From Planctomycetota bacterium (lineage in GTDB: Bacteria > Planctomycetota > Phycisphaerae > Sedimentisphaerales > Anaerobacaceae): a stretch of DNA of 64,000 nt. The position numbers were made by a program, and so were the translations under genes. Of this stretch, positions 47,991-56,350 are shown piece after piece (the stretch's first letter is position 1; the number at the start of each line of letters is the position of its first letter). The notes below the pieces were generated by a model. That model saw only the letters and a program-made list of their open reading frames with translations, was not told where the DNA came from and did no database searches. Location: NCBI GenBank assembly GCA_030605475.1, contig JAUWIG010000024.1:1-64000 (forward strand), given 5' to 3'.

Positions 47991-48362
47991 TTAGGGTTTC
48001 GCATTCTTACTCAAACTCTTTATGAGATTCATTATCATTCGGCTTTCGTGGTCCAAATCCTCTTGAAGATTCAGAACTTCTGCCTGCGTAGTATAATTTC
48101 TTCTATGGGCAATTATCAATTGGGTATCGAGTTCTGCACATGAGCCTAAAGCTATGCGCAGGAATTGCTTATATTCAGCAGTATGGCCTCTGGCAAAACC
48201 CTCAGCAATGTTAGATGGTATACTGATTGCGGATCTCTGCATCTGAGAACTAAGTCCGTATAATTCCTTTTGTGGAAATTTTTCTGTAGTTCTGTATATA
48301 CGGTCAACAATTTCTATACCCTTTTTCCAGATATTTAACTCTTTGTAGTTTTTGACTTTCAT
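47991..48362 (-). CDS. Four-helix-bundle protein (23S rRNA intervening-sequence protein family)
   Basis: 123 residues, all helical: YKELNIWKKGIEIVDRIYR, the Pro-Ser-Asn-Ile-Ala-Glu-Gly segment SIPSNIAEGFARG and SCAELDTQLIIAHRR. This is the compact family often annotated S23 or IVS protein and is a relative of the Avd accessory protein of diversity-generating retroelements. Its molecular function is not established. It is bracketed by oppositely oriented runs of the same dispersed repeat (47966-47990 and 48385-48437), which may mean it travels with that repeat. Confidence 0.88.
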   Translation of the reverse strand: MKVKNYKELNIWKKGIEIVDRIYRTTEKFPQKELYGLSSQMQRSAISIPSNIAEGFARGHTAEYKQFLRIALGSCAELDTQLIIAHRRNYTTQAEVLNLQEDLDHESRMIMNLIKSLSKNAKP

Positions 48363-48384
48363 TCAGCTTTTTAAGAACTTCTGG

Positions 48385-48437
48385 CTTACGAATCACAAAC
48401 CACGATCCACGATCCACGAACCACGATTCACGAAACA
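48385..48437. repeat. Dispersed repeat block (acgaatcacaaaccacgatccacg type), right of the four-helix-bundle gene
   Basis: Six successive 7- to 9-bp words (cgaatca, aaccacga, tccacga, tccacgaa, ccacgatt, cacgaaa). Opposite in orientation to the block at 47966-47990. Confidence 0.85.
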
Positions 48438-48520
48438 AGTATTACAAAACCGCCGCAAAATGTCAAGAAATCAATGAACTTGCCGAAATGCCGGTGTTTT
48501 TCTACAGTCTCCAACTCATA

Positions 48521-48550
48521 TTGGCAATTATAGAAAATTTTTTGTAGAAT
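48521..48550 (+). promoter_or_regulatory. Sigma70-type promoter of the DUF1189 gene
   Basis: TTGGCA (48521-48526) and TAGAAT (48545-48550), 18 bp apart, 68 bp before the start codon. Confidence 0.65.
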
Positions 48551-48617
48551 AAGTTGTTAGTCCTTTAAGAAATACAAAAGACAGTAACAAACAAAAAGGA
48601 GGCATACAGTAAAGATT

Positions 48618-49454
48618 ATGAAACAGTTCTCTATTATTCATATACCGGTTCTGTCGTTTTTCTCGAAAGCGTTGTATAGAGATGTAGGGCTGTACTGGAA
48701 AGGGGTAGCTTTTGCATATCTGCTGTTACTTCTGGCCGTCTGCTGGATACCAGCAATGATTAGATTGCACACAGGCTTTTCATATTTTGCAGACAACATA
48801 GCACCTGCTGTCGTCGAACAGGTGCCGGAGATTACGATTGTCGATGGTGAAGCATCGATAGCCGAACCTCAGCCATACTACATAACGTACCCCGACAGCA
48901 ATGATGTCTTGGCAATTATTGACACCACCGGGACAATCACATCGTTGAAAGATACGGATGCTATTTGCCTACTGACGAAGACCTCGATAATTAGCCGAAA
49001 AAACCCGTCTCAGACGGAGACAATCAAACTGGCGAATGTGGAAAATCTTATTTTGGATAGCGCTCGCATAACGGGATGGCTGCATACTGCCAGGAAATTT
49101 CTCGCCATAGCAATATACCCCTTCGCACTTCTGGGCTCTTACCTGTATAAAATTATTCAAGCACTCATATATGCTGCAGTAGGCCTGCTATTTGCCTTAT
49201 GGTGCAAAGTAACGCTCTCATATAAGGCTTTACTTCGTTTGGCAATAGTAGCCGTAACGCCATGCGTGCTGGTCAATACTGTTCTCGGCCTGGCTGGTGT
49301 TCATCTGCCGTATGCGGGGTTAATATATCTGATGGTCACACTGGGGTATCTGTTTTTCGGGGTGAAAGCGAGCTCCCAGCCGATTCCACTGCAGGAAAAA
49401 GCCAGGGTTCCAGAGGAAATTGAGAATTTAGGAAACCATTTACGTAAATTCTAA
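48618..49454 (+). CDS. DUF1189-family membrane protein
   Basis: 278 residues. An N-terminal membrane helix (about 30-48), an extracytoplasmic loop rich in beta pattern (PEITIVDGEASIAEPQPYYI, VLAIIDTTGTI), then four membrane segments. The YYITYPDS and DTTGTI pieces match the DUF1189 family of membrane proteins, whose role is unknown. Preceded by AGGAGG and a promoter. The stop is 12 bp from the decayed rnr copy on the other strand. Confidence 0.75.
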   Translation: MKQFSIIHIPVLSFFSKALYRDVGLYWKGVAFAYLLLLLAVCWIPAMIRLHTGFSYFADNIAPAVVEQVPEITIVDGEASIAEPQPYYITYPDSNDVLAIIDTTGTITSLKDTDAICLLTKTSIISRKNPSQTETIKLANVENLILDSARITGWLHTARKFLAIAIYPFALLGSYLYKIIQALIYAAVGLLFALWCKVTLSYKALLRLAIVAVTPCVLVNTVLGLAGVHLPYAGLIYLMVTLGYLFFGVKASSQPIPLQEKARVPEEIENLGNHLRKF

Positions 49455-49465
49455 AGAATTTTAAT

Positions 49466-49815
49466 TTACTTCTTTCTTTTTGACTGTCTCGACGTTTGAC
49501 CTTTCCTGAGTTTTTTTGAGGTTTGCTTTATTTTTCCACGCTCATCGATATTAACTATCGCCTCGGCAGGAGAGACGTTCAATTGGCGGGCCGGAACATT
49601 GACCGAAACTATACGCACTTTTATTGCCTGGACTAAACGGACGCTGTATCCCGAACGCAGACCGACAACACACTGGGTCTTTGGACTGTATTCCCAAACG
49701 TCGGCCCCCAAATCGCCCATCTGGATAAGACCTTCAATGCCAAATTTTCGCGACTGCACGAATACACCGAAACCGGCAAGGCCGGTAACAACGCAGTCGA
49801 GTTCGTCGCCGACGC
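49466..49815 (-). pseudogene. Duplicated 3' end of rnr (S1 domain and basic tail)
   Basis: The minus strand encodes GDELDCVVTGLAGFGVFVQS and continues to KGQTSRQSKRKK. It parallels the end of the full rnr gene at 50618-50995 with most bases identical by eye. Only the S1 part and tail are present; the RNB catalytic domain is missing. A 97-residue frame remains open from the ATG at 49759. Both copies have the same orientation and flank the RRM gene. The copy ends exactly where the hisF remnant begins. Probably non-functional. Confidence 0.8.
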
Positions 49816-49909
49816 CGTCCTTATGGCCTCAATCACCCACTTCGGAAATTACTCTATAACAGAGATGAAACAATACCTTACAAACCGCGGAATACCTGTA
49901 AATCTATAA
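49808..49909 (+). pseudogene. 3' remnant of hisF (imidazole glycerol phosphate synthase cyclase)
   Basis: The plus strand reads ADAVLMASITHFGNYSITEM then KQYLTNRGIPVNL and a stop. That is the usual HisF end (pattern ADAxLxASIFHFGEYxIxExKxYLxxRGIPVR). About 33 codons remain and the barrel is absent. It is joined directly to the rnr fragment on the opposite strand and the two overlap by a few bases at the junction. The intact hisF must lie elsewhere, if present. Confidence 0.72.
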
Positions 49910-49946
49910 TCCAGCGGCAACCATCCCATCACATATTTTCCAATTG

Positions 49947-50306
49947 TTAGTATCGGCGGCCGCCACCGCCGCCACCGTAACCGCCACCGCCACCGCCGCC
50001 ACGACCGCCACCGCCGCCACGACCACCGCCGCCGCCGTAACCGCCTCGACCGCCACCACGGTCGGTTTTGGGGCGAGCCTCATTGACGTTAAGAGTGCGC
50101 CCTTTCAAATCCGTGTCGTTCATTTCATCTATCGCCTTTTGTGCTTCATCCTTGGAGGGCATCTCCACAAATCCGAAACCTCTTGATTCACCCGTAAATC
50201 TGTCCTTTATGAGATTGACAGATTCGACCTGACCAAAGGCCGCAAATGCTTGACGCAAATCATCTTCGGTTGCCTCACCAGACAGATTGCCTACATAAAT
50301 ATTCAT
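49947..50306 (-). CDS. RRM RNA-binding protein with Gly/Arg-rich tail
   Basis: 119 residues. A single RNA-recognition motif with RNP2 IYVGNL and RNP1 RGFGFVEM (about 1-80) is followed by an RGG-like tail of about 38 residues. This is the small bacterial glycine-rich RNA-binding type common in planctomycetes and cyanobacteria, often linked to cold response or RNA folding. The ATG is preceded by AAAGGAAAGC. Its leader of about 180 nt contains inverted-repeat copy 4. Confidence 0.92.
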   Translation of the reverse strand: MNIYVGNLSGEATEDDLRQAFAAFGQVESVNLIKDRFTGESRGFGFVEMPSKDEAQKAIDEMNDTDLKGRTLNVNEARPKTDRGGGRGGYGGGGGRGGGGGRGGGGGGGYGGGGGGRRY

Positions 50307-50346
50307 TGCTTTCCTTTCTTAACCTTAAACTGACATTTTCCATTTC

Positions 50347-50454
50347 GCCCCGTTAGAGGCTTACAACAAAACATTTTTTGTTTCCTCAAATCAACATATA
50401 TTTATAAACCATTTCAACTTCACGCAAATACAATGAGTCTCTAATGGAGTAAAC
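50347..50454. repeat. CCCCGTTAGA inverted-repeat element, copy 4
   Basis: Arms GCCCCGTTAGAGGC (50347-50360) and an imperfect gagtctctaatggagtaaac (50435-50454) enclose about 75 bp of AT-rich sequence. Lies in the RRM mRNA leader. Confidence 0.68.
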
Positions 50455-50491
50455 GTTCACAAAACATAATTTTCTCTCTACGGCATCAATA

Positions 50492-50520
50492 ATTCTACAA
50501 AAATCACCTTGAGCTATCAA
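50492..50520 (-). promoter_or_regulatory. Sigma70-type promoter of the RRM gene
   Basis: On the minus strand TTGATA (50515-50520) and TAGAAT (50492-50497) are 17 bp apart. Confidence 0.68.
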
Positions 50521-50617
50521 GAATTTACTTTGGGTTCTCCAATTTGGTATAACGATAACTCAATCAAACGCCTTCTATAAGCTCTATTCTAACAAATTTT
50601 ATTTCCTTTGCACAACT

Positions 50618-52933
50618 TTATCTGGGAAATTCGGGTTTAATTTGCTTTTTTCTTCTTGACCGTCTCGACGTTTGACCTTTCCTGAATTTTTTTGAGGTTT
50701 GCTTTGTTTTTCCACGCTCATCGACATTAACTATCGCCTCAGCAGGAGAAACGTTCAACTGACGGGCGGGGATATTTACTGAAACTATACGCACTTTTAT
50801 TGCCTGGCCCAAATGAATACTATGTCCGCTACGTTGACCGACAACACACTGGGTCTTTGGACTGTATTTCCAAGCGTCGGCCCCCAAATCGCCAATCCGG
50901 ATAAGACCTTCAATGCCAAATTTTCGCGACTGCACGAATACACCAAAACCGGCAAGGCCGGTAACAACACAATCAAGTTCATCGCCAATACGGTTGCTCA
51001 ACATTTGAAGCATCAGCACAGTCGTCAGCTCTCTTTCAGCGTCCTCAGCCCGCTGCTCGGTAAAGGTGATGTGTTTGCCAATCTCAGTCAAGTCCGGTTC
51101 TTTTGTCATTCTGAGCGCCAGCGAAGAATCTGGCTGGCGAAGAAGAGATTCTTCACTCCGCTGCGCGGAGCCTGTCCTCGAGCGAAGCGAAGAGTTCAGA
51201 ATGACAGGACGCTGTTGCAGATAACATTCTAAAATGCGATGAACAAGTAAGTCCGCATACCGACGTATCGGGCTGGTAAAATGACAATAGTGAGTCGAGG
51301 CCAGCGCGAAATGCCCAATTTGCAGCGGTGAATACTGGGCCTTCTCGAAACTTCGCAAAACAACCAAATTTATTGCCAGCGAACAATCGGTACCCTTAAC
51401 GGAAGCTAACAAATCTTGTATCGCGGCACGGTCCGGAGTCCGCGGCAAACTAAGACCCAACGACCTTACAAGCTTTGAGAGATTTTTCATACTCAAACTA
51501 TCCGGCTCCGGATGAATCCGGCGCATAAATGAAACATTGAGTCTGTCCAGAAGCGAAGCGACCGCCTCATTGGACTCGACCATAAACATCTCGATTATCG
51601 TATGCGGATAGCTGTCGTCAGCGGGACAGGCGCCTACAACCCTTCCCGATTTATCCATTATCAATTTCGTCTCCGGCAAATCCAGATGGAGCATTCCGTT
51701 CTCCGCTCGTCGTCTTTCAATAGCCCGGCTAAGCCGCTCCATATTTCTCAGCAGCTCAACAACCTCAGGTTTAATTCCTTTAGTGCGGCCTTTCAAAGCC
51801 TTGTCGGCCTGCTGATAGGTCAAACGCTGCGTCGAACACATAACACTATTGGCAAAATTACGGGACAAAACACTACCGTTGTCATCGTAAGTTAAATACA
51901 CGCTTTTAACAAACCTCCTCTGGCCGGGCTGGAGGCTGCATATGCCGTTACTTAAAACCCCCGGCAGCATTGGAATAGTTTTGCCCGGAAGATATACGCT
52001 GTTTCCGCGAATTCCCGCCTCGGTATCCAGCGGCGAATCAGGCGATACGAAACTACTGACATCGGCAATGTGAACTCCCAGCACCCACCTGCCATCCGTG
52101 TCCTTCTCCAGGCTTATCGCATCGTCAAAATCTTTTGCGTCCGGCGGGTCAATCGTAACAATTACTTTCTCCGTTATGTCATCTCGCCTGCCGGACTGGT
52201 CGGGATTAAATTCAGTAGCAACCTGCCGGGCTTGCTCTATACAATTGTCTCTAAATTCGCTCGGCAGATGATACTGGCGAATTATTGACCTTATCTCACC
52301 TTCATATTGCCCTGCCCTGCCGAGCACCTCGATAATTACACCGCGAGCCAGATATCTTTCTGTCGGCCAGGTTAGTATCTCAACCACAACTTTATCCTTC
52401 TCTCTGGCGTTTTTGGCACTTACATCGTCAACACCAATTGGCTCCGTAAATCCTGTCCCGTCCGGCTGAACAAGCCATCCCTCTTCTCTTTTTAACAAAG
52501 TTCCAACGAACCTGTTTTGTGCCCGTTCAAGGATTTCAATCACCTTGCCGCTGCAGCGCATCTGCCCGGCACGCTTGCCTCTTTTTACAACTTTAGCCGC
52601 AACGATATCACCGGTCATCGCTTCGGCTGTTGCGTTCGGCGGTATAAACAAATCGCCGTGTGAGCTGGGCTCAAGAGGTATTACAAAGCCGAATCCCTTC
52701 GGGTTTGCCCTGAACGTTCCTATGACTCGGCCGGACAACGATGGCAAACTAACCACGCTCCTTTCGCCAATCACCACCTGACCGGCCCGGCGAAGCTCTT
52801 CAAATGCCGATTTAAACTGTGGATAATCTTCTGAGCTTACGCCGAGCGCCTTGGCCAATGGCGCCAGCTTCAACGGCGTATAATCCGCGTGCTTCAAAAA
52901 TTTAATTATTTTTCTCTTGAAAATTTCAGGCAT
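50618..52933 (-). CDS. rnr: Ribonuclease R (RNB family exoribonuclease)
   Basis: 771 residues from the ATG at 52933 (CAGGTTGG upstream; an in-frame start at 52966 is less likely). A winged-helix start, two cold-shock-like domains, the RNB catalytic core with DAKDFDDAISLEKD metal ligands and ALASTHYCHFTSPIRRYADL, an S1 domain and a Lys/Arg-rich tail. It degrades structured RNA 3' to 5'. A stretch of about 37 residues (QRPVILNSSLRSRTG to LALRMTKEPD) is encoded by a dispersed repeat inserted in frame between the RNB core end and the following helix. Confidence 0.93.
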   Translation of the reverse strand: MPEIFKRKIIKFLKHADYTPLKLAPLAKALGVSSEDYPQFKSAFEELRRAGQVVIGERSVVSLPSLSGRVIGTFRANPKGFGFVIPLEPSSHGDLFIPPNATAEAMTGDIVAAKVVKRGKRAGQMRCSGKVIEILERAQNRFVGTLLKREEGWLVQPDGTGFTEPIGVDDVSAKNAREKDKVVVEILTWPTERYLARGVIIEVLGRAGQYEGEIRSIIRQYHLPSEFRDNCIEQARQVATEFNPDQSGRRDDITEKVIVTIDPPDAKDFDDAISLEKDTDGRWVLGVHIADVSSFVSPDSPLDTEAGIRGNSVYLPGKTIPMLPGVLSNGICSLQPGQRRFVKSVYLTYDDNGSVLSRNFANSVMCSTQRLTYQQADKALKGRTKGIKPEVVELLRNMERLSRAIERRRAENGMLHLDLPETKLIMDKSGRVVGACPADDSYPHTIIEMFMVESNEAVASLLDRLNVSFMRRIHPEPDSLSMKNLSKLVRSLGLSLPRTPDRAAIQDLLASVKGTDCSLAINLVVLRSFEKAQYSPLQIGHFALASTHYCHFTSPIRRYADLLVHRILECYLQQRPVILNSSLRSRTGSAQRSEESLLRQPDSSLALRMTKEPDLTEIGKHITFTEQRAEDAERELTTVLMLQMLSNRIGDELDCVVTGLAGFGVFVQSRKFGIEGLIRIGDLGADAWKYSPKTQCVVGQRSGHSIHLGQAIKVRIVSVNIPARQLNVSPAEAIVNVDERGKTKQTSKKFRKGQTSRRSRRKKQIKPEFPR
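51104..51206. repeat. Dispersed repeat with TGTCATTCTGA ends, inside rnr
   Basis: Perfect 11-bp terminal inverted repeats TGTCATTCTGA (51104-51114) and TCAGAATGACA (51196-51206) enclose internal palindromes (gctgcgcggagc, gaagaatc/gattcttc). The whole is translated in the RNase R frame. Confidence 0.88.
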
Positions 52934-53092
52934 TTGACCAACCTGCAAAAAACAAAAATCGCCCAATCGACTTTCACATCGACCGGACGATGTGTTTATC
53001 TAAAATTAAACCAAAGATTCTTCCGAGCACAAACATTTATCAAGGCCGCCGCGGTTCGGTCTTCATCACGTATTCCGTATGCAACCGCGATG

Positions 53093-53368
53093 TTAACCCT
53101 TCTTTGCTTTAAGACTGTTGAGTTTCTTGGCAAGACGAGATTTCTTTCGTGAAGCGGTTTTTTTGTGCATTGTGCTGGCGGCAGCGGTTTCATCCAGTTT
53201 CCGGACAGCAAGCCGGTATTGTTCACTCGCTGCTTCAACATCGCCGCTGCTCAATGCCGACTCAAAATGCTTAATTTGTGTCTTTATCTGACTCTTTCGT
53301 GCACGATTAATCGCCCTTCTTTTGGCGTTCTGTCTTACTCTCTTTTTTGCCGATAACGAATGTGCCAC
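53093..53368 (-). CDS. rpsT: 30S ribosomal protein S20
   Basis: 91 residues, the usual size. MAHSLSAKKRVRQNAKRRAI matches the N-terminus of S20, and the Lys-rich three-helix body and TMHKKTASRKKSRLAKKLNS region are typical. A primary binder of 16S rRNA. The start has AGGAG upstream. It lies 51 bp behind the TPR gene on the same strand. Confidence 0.95.
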   Translation of the reverse strand: MAHSLSAKKRVRQNAKRRAINRARKSQIKTQIKHFESALSSGDVEAASEQYRLAVRKLDETAAASTMHKKTASRKKSRLAKKLNSLKAKKG

Positions 53369-53419
53369 TGAAATCTCCTAAAAACCATCATTACTTCATT
53401 TACAAATACTAATAAACAC

Positions 53420-54865
53420 TCACTGAGAGGTTGGTTCGGCTGGCTTGTCTTGGAGCCCCTCAACGCCCTCTTTTGCGCCTGGGGTCCCTCGCAATTTATC
53501 TACTCGCTGGTGGACATCTTTGTATGCAAAATCAAGCTGAGCAATCTTGCGATAAATCTCCAGCGCCTTTTCAATCTTACCCTGCTCTTCATAAGAGCGG
53601 GCCAGATTGTACCGCAATTCTTTGGCGATACTATCATCTTCTATCCTGTATGAATCTATCGCCCTGGTAAAAATGTCGATCGCATCTGCAAACCAGCCCT
53701 TCAGAAAAAAACACAAGCCTGTTTTATCCATCGCTGAAATCTTATGTCGCGGGTCCTTCTGGGCCTCCTGGAACAGAGGTATCGCATCATTATACTGCTT
53801 GTTCTGGAGCAGGCAAATACCATATTCGTACTTGGCTCGCAAGTCAGTCGGATAATTCTCTACACAGAGACAATAATGTTCCAATTCAACACCGTATAAT
53901 TGCGCCGCCAATTCCGCGGCCCCGGTCTTGGCCTCCGCATCATCGGGCTCGGCCTCAAGAGCAGCTTCCGCCTCTCTTATTTTGCGCCTTAGTTGTTTTA
54001 TTCTTATCCGCCCTGCCTGCCGCTCAAAGCTAAAATCGCTCCTCGTTTTATACGCATTTTCCAAGAGCTCTATCGCCTCACTCTCGGCTTCGTCATTCTG
54101 CAAATCAGATAAAGCATTGGCTAAATTAAATATATTCACGGGCAGATTCGGCTCGGCAGCCAGTGCTTTTCTGGCTTCTTCGACTGCAGTGATGCGGTAA
54201 TCCTCGGTCTTAATAACGCTTTCCTGAGCTTGAAGCTTCTCCTGGACCTGGCGGTCCTTGATAGAGTGCCTGAAATCACCCTCCTGGTCATACCCGCCTC
54301 TGGCAACTGTAAGTTCGGCTGACAGTCTTTGGTACTCGTCCTCTAATGCCCCGTCCTCAGGCCTAAGCTCGGCAGCAAACTGGCTCACAACAACCGCCCT
54401 TTCTAACTGCTCTACGGCTAAATACGAATCTTTTAACAGGATATATGTTTGTAAAGACGGTTTTGGAAGAGCACTATTTGCCTGGAACAGCCAATCGGCA
54501 ATCCATCTGGCCGTCTTCTTATAACCGCCCGACGCCGCAGCCTTTAGCATCGCCTCAGCATACGGCAAATGGCCGGGGTCCTTTGCGAAAAGGTACTCGG
54601 CACCGAGCATCTGCTCAAGAGCCGTTTTAGCTCGCAGCAGCTTTACTCTTTCCATCATCGAGGACTTCTTGCCGCCTTTTGCCCGACGCAGAAGCGCCAA
54701 TTCATGAAGCTCTATATGTCCTTGCTGCACCGCATCAGGGGCGCAGCGAAGACCCTCAAGGTACATATCGATAGCGTAATCGAAATTGTTTGTCGCAGCT
54801 ACTTTTCGGGCTCTCTCAAAAAAAACCCCAGCCTTAGCAAACTCTCCAATATCTTTCTCTGCCAT
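53420..54865 (-). CDS. Tetratricopeptide repeat protein
   Basis: 481 residues, soluble and almost all helical, with TPR motifs at the N-terminus (FFERARKVAATNNFDYAIDM) and in the C-terminal third (AKYEYGICLLQNKQYNDAI, DKTGLCFFLKGWFADAIDIF, RYNLARSYEEQGKIEKALEIY), separated by an Ala/Glu-rich region. It probably scaffolds protein contacts; partners are unknown. It precedes rpsT and diverges from glyA. Confidence 0.85.
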   Translation of the reverse strand: MAEKDIGEFAKAGVFFERARKVAATNNFDYAIDMYLEGLRCAPDAVQQGHIELHELALLRRAKGGKKSSMMERVKLLRAKTALEQMLGAEYLFAKDPGHLPYAEAMLKAAASGGYKKTARWIADWLFQANSALPKPSLQTYILLKDSYLAVEQLERAVVVSQFAAELRPEDGALEDEYQRLSAELTVARGGYDQEGDFRHSIKDRQVQEKLQAQESVIKTEDYRITAVEEARKALAAEPNLPVNIFNLANALSDLQNDEAESEAIELLENAYKTRSDFSFERQAGRIRIKQLRRKIREAEAALEAEPDDAEAKTGAAELAAQLYGVELEHYCLCVENYPTDLRAKYEYGICLLQNKQYNDAIPLFQEAQKDPRHKISAMDKTGLCFFLKGWFADAIDIFTRAIDSYRIEDDSIAKELRYNLARSYEEQGKIEKALEIYRKIAQLDFAYKDVHQRVDKLRGTPGAKEGVEGLQDKPAEPTSQ

Positions 54866-54948
54866 AAATTTTAACCGATTCCCTTTTCTCAGGCCTCTTT
54901 AACCTCTCTATCGTAATCTTGAGCCGAAATTTGTCAACAAATAAATAC

Positions 54949-54977
54949 TTGTATAAAAAGTGAGCCTGTGCTATATT
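54949..54977 (+). promoter_or_regulatory. Candidate promoter of glyA
   Basis: TTGTAT (54949-54954) and TATATT (54972-54977), 17 bp apart. The adjacent TTGTCA / TATAAA pair is only 15 bp apart and less likely. Confidence 0.5.
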
Positions 54978-54989
54978 TGCAAATCGCGG

Positions 54990-55020
54990 TACGAACCACG
55001 AAATATGAAGTACGAGATGC
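54990..55020. repeat. Dispersed repeat (acgaaccacgaaatatgaagtacgagatgc type) upstream of glyA
   Basis: The acgaaccacgaa and tacgagatgcga words lie immediately before the glyA start codon, in its leader. Confidence 0.75.
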
Positions 55021-55024
55021 GAAA

Positions 55025-56335
55025 ATGATAACAGCTCTTGAACAGTATGACCCCCAGATTTACGAGCTTATAAGACAGGAAAAGGCACGCCAGAGCGGCT
55101 CAATTCGCCTTATACCCTCCGAAAACTACGTATCCAGAGCCGTAATGGAAGCCAGTGGAAGCTGCCTTACAAACAAATACTCGGAAGGTTATCCCGGCAG
55201 GAGATACTATGAAGGCCAACAGGTAACTGACCTCATCGAAAAAATGGCTCAGCAGCGAGCCAAAAAGTTATTCAAAGCAGACCACGCAAACGTCCAGCCA
55301 TATTCCGGCTCTGTGGCAAATTGGGCCGCATACCTGGCACTCGCCAAACAAGGTGATACGATTATGGGCCTGTCCCTTCCACACGGCGGACACCTCACAC
55401 ACGGCTGGAAAGTCAGCGTAACAAGCAAAATATTTAAGTCCGTCCAATATACAGTCAGGCCGGATACCGGCAGATTGGACTATAACCAGATTGAAGAGCT
55501 TGCAAAAAAGCACAAACCAAAAATCATCATCTCCGGCGCCACGGCATATCCCAGAGAAATCGATTTTGAAATCTTCGGCCGGATAGCCAAAGACGTGGGG
55601 GCATACCACCTCAGCGATATAGCCCACATTGCCGGCCTTGTCGTAGCCGGCATACACAAAAGCCCTGTACCTTATTCCGACATTGTATCAACTACAACAC
55701 ACAAGACACTGCGAGGTCCTCGCGGCGGAATGCTGCTATGCAAAGCCGAACACGCCGAAAACGTGGACAAAGCCGTCTTCCCGGGACTCCAGGGCGGACC
55801 GCATATGCACACACTGACCGCCGTCGCCGTGGCACTGGCTGAGGCCGATACGCCGGAGTTTATCGCTTATGCAAAGCAGATAGTCAAAAATGCAAAAGCC
55901 CTCGCTGAAAAGCTGCTCGAATACGGATTCAACCTGTCCTCCGGCGGGACAGACAACCATTTAATCCTAATCGATTTGCGAAATAAAAAAGTACCCGGTA
56001 AGAAGCTGTCCAAGGCGCTGGACAGAGCAAGAATCGTTACCAATTATAATACCACACCTTTAGACCCGGCCCACCCGGCCAACCCGACCGGCCTGCGTAT
56101 AGGTACGCCAGCGATTACTACACGAGGAATGAAAGAAGAGCATGCTGAGCAAATTGCCTCACTTATAAACAAAGTTGTTGAAAACGTTAACAATGAGTCG
56201 GCAATTGAGGAAGTGGGAAAGGAAGTTCTGCTCTTATCCTCACAATTTCCTGTGCCGGAGCACTTTATCATACCGAACAAGAATAATCCGGGTACGCCGC
56301 ACACCTCAGACACCCTAACACCATGGCTATTCTAA
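55025..56335 (+). CDS. glyA: Serine hydroxymethyltransferase
   Basis: 436 residues from the ATG at 55025; an in-frame extension to 54968 is translated repeat and is rejected. PLP-binding Lys is in VSTTTHKTLRGPRGG. SIRLIPSENYVS, TNKYSEGYPGRRYYEG and PYSGSVANWAAYLALA match SHMT. It interconverts serine and glycine with tetrahydrofolate. The C-terminal end (EHFIIPNKNNPG) carries a tail of about 20 residues. Confidence 0.95.
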   Translation: MITALEQYDPQIYELIRQEKARQSGSIRLIPSENYVSRAVMEASGSCLTNKYSEGYPGRRYYEGQQVTDLIEKMAQQRAKKLFKADHANVQPYSGSVANWAAYLALAKQGDTIMGLSLPHGGHLTHGWKVSVTSKIFKSVQYTVRPDTGRLDYNQIEELAKKHKPKIIISGATAYPREIDFEIFGRIAKDVGAYHLSDIAHIAGLVVAGIHKSPVPYSDIVSTTTHKTLRGPRGGMLLCKAEHAENVDKAVFPGLQGGPHMHTLTAVAVALAEADTPEFIAYAKQIVKNAKALAEKLLEYGFNLSSGGTDNHLILIDLRNKKVPGKKLSKALDRARIVTNYNTTPLDPAHPANPTGLRIGTPAITTRGMKEEHAEQIASLINKVVENVNNESAIEEVGKEVLLLSSQFPVPEHFIIPNKNNPGTPHTSDTLTPWLF

Positions 56336-56350
56336 GGCCGGGAACTCAAC

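Larger units (their letters stand above)
48363..48617. other. Divergent intergenic region with repeat block
   Basis: Holds the dispersed-repeat block at 48385-48437 and the promoter at 48521-48550 for the DUF1189 gene. Confidence 0.6.
50307..50617 (-). other. RRM gene leader and promoter region
   Basis: 311 bp between rnr (downstream on this strand) and the RRM gene. Holds the RRM promoter at 50492-50520 and inverted-repeat copy 4. No gene is seen. Confidence 0.6.

Noticed and set aside
49947-50060. GGC/GCC-rich microsatellite
   Set aside because: It encodes the Gly/Arg-rich tail of the RRM protein in frame.
54968-55024. N-terminal extension of GlyA
   Set aside because: It is translated dispersed repeat. 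Serine hydroxymethyltransferase similarity starts after the ATG at 55025.
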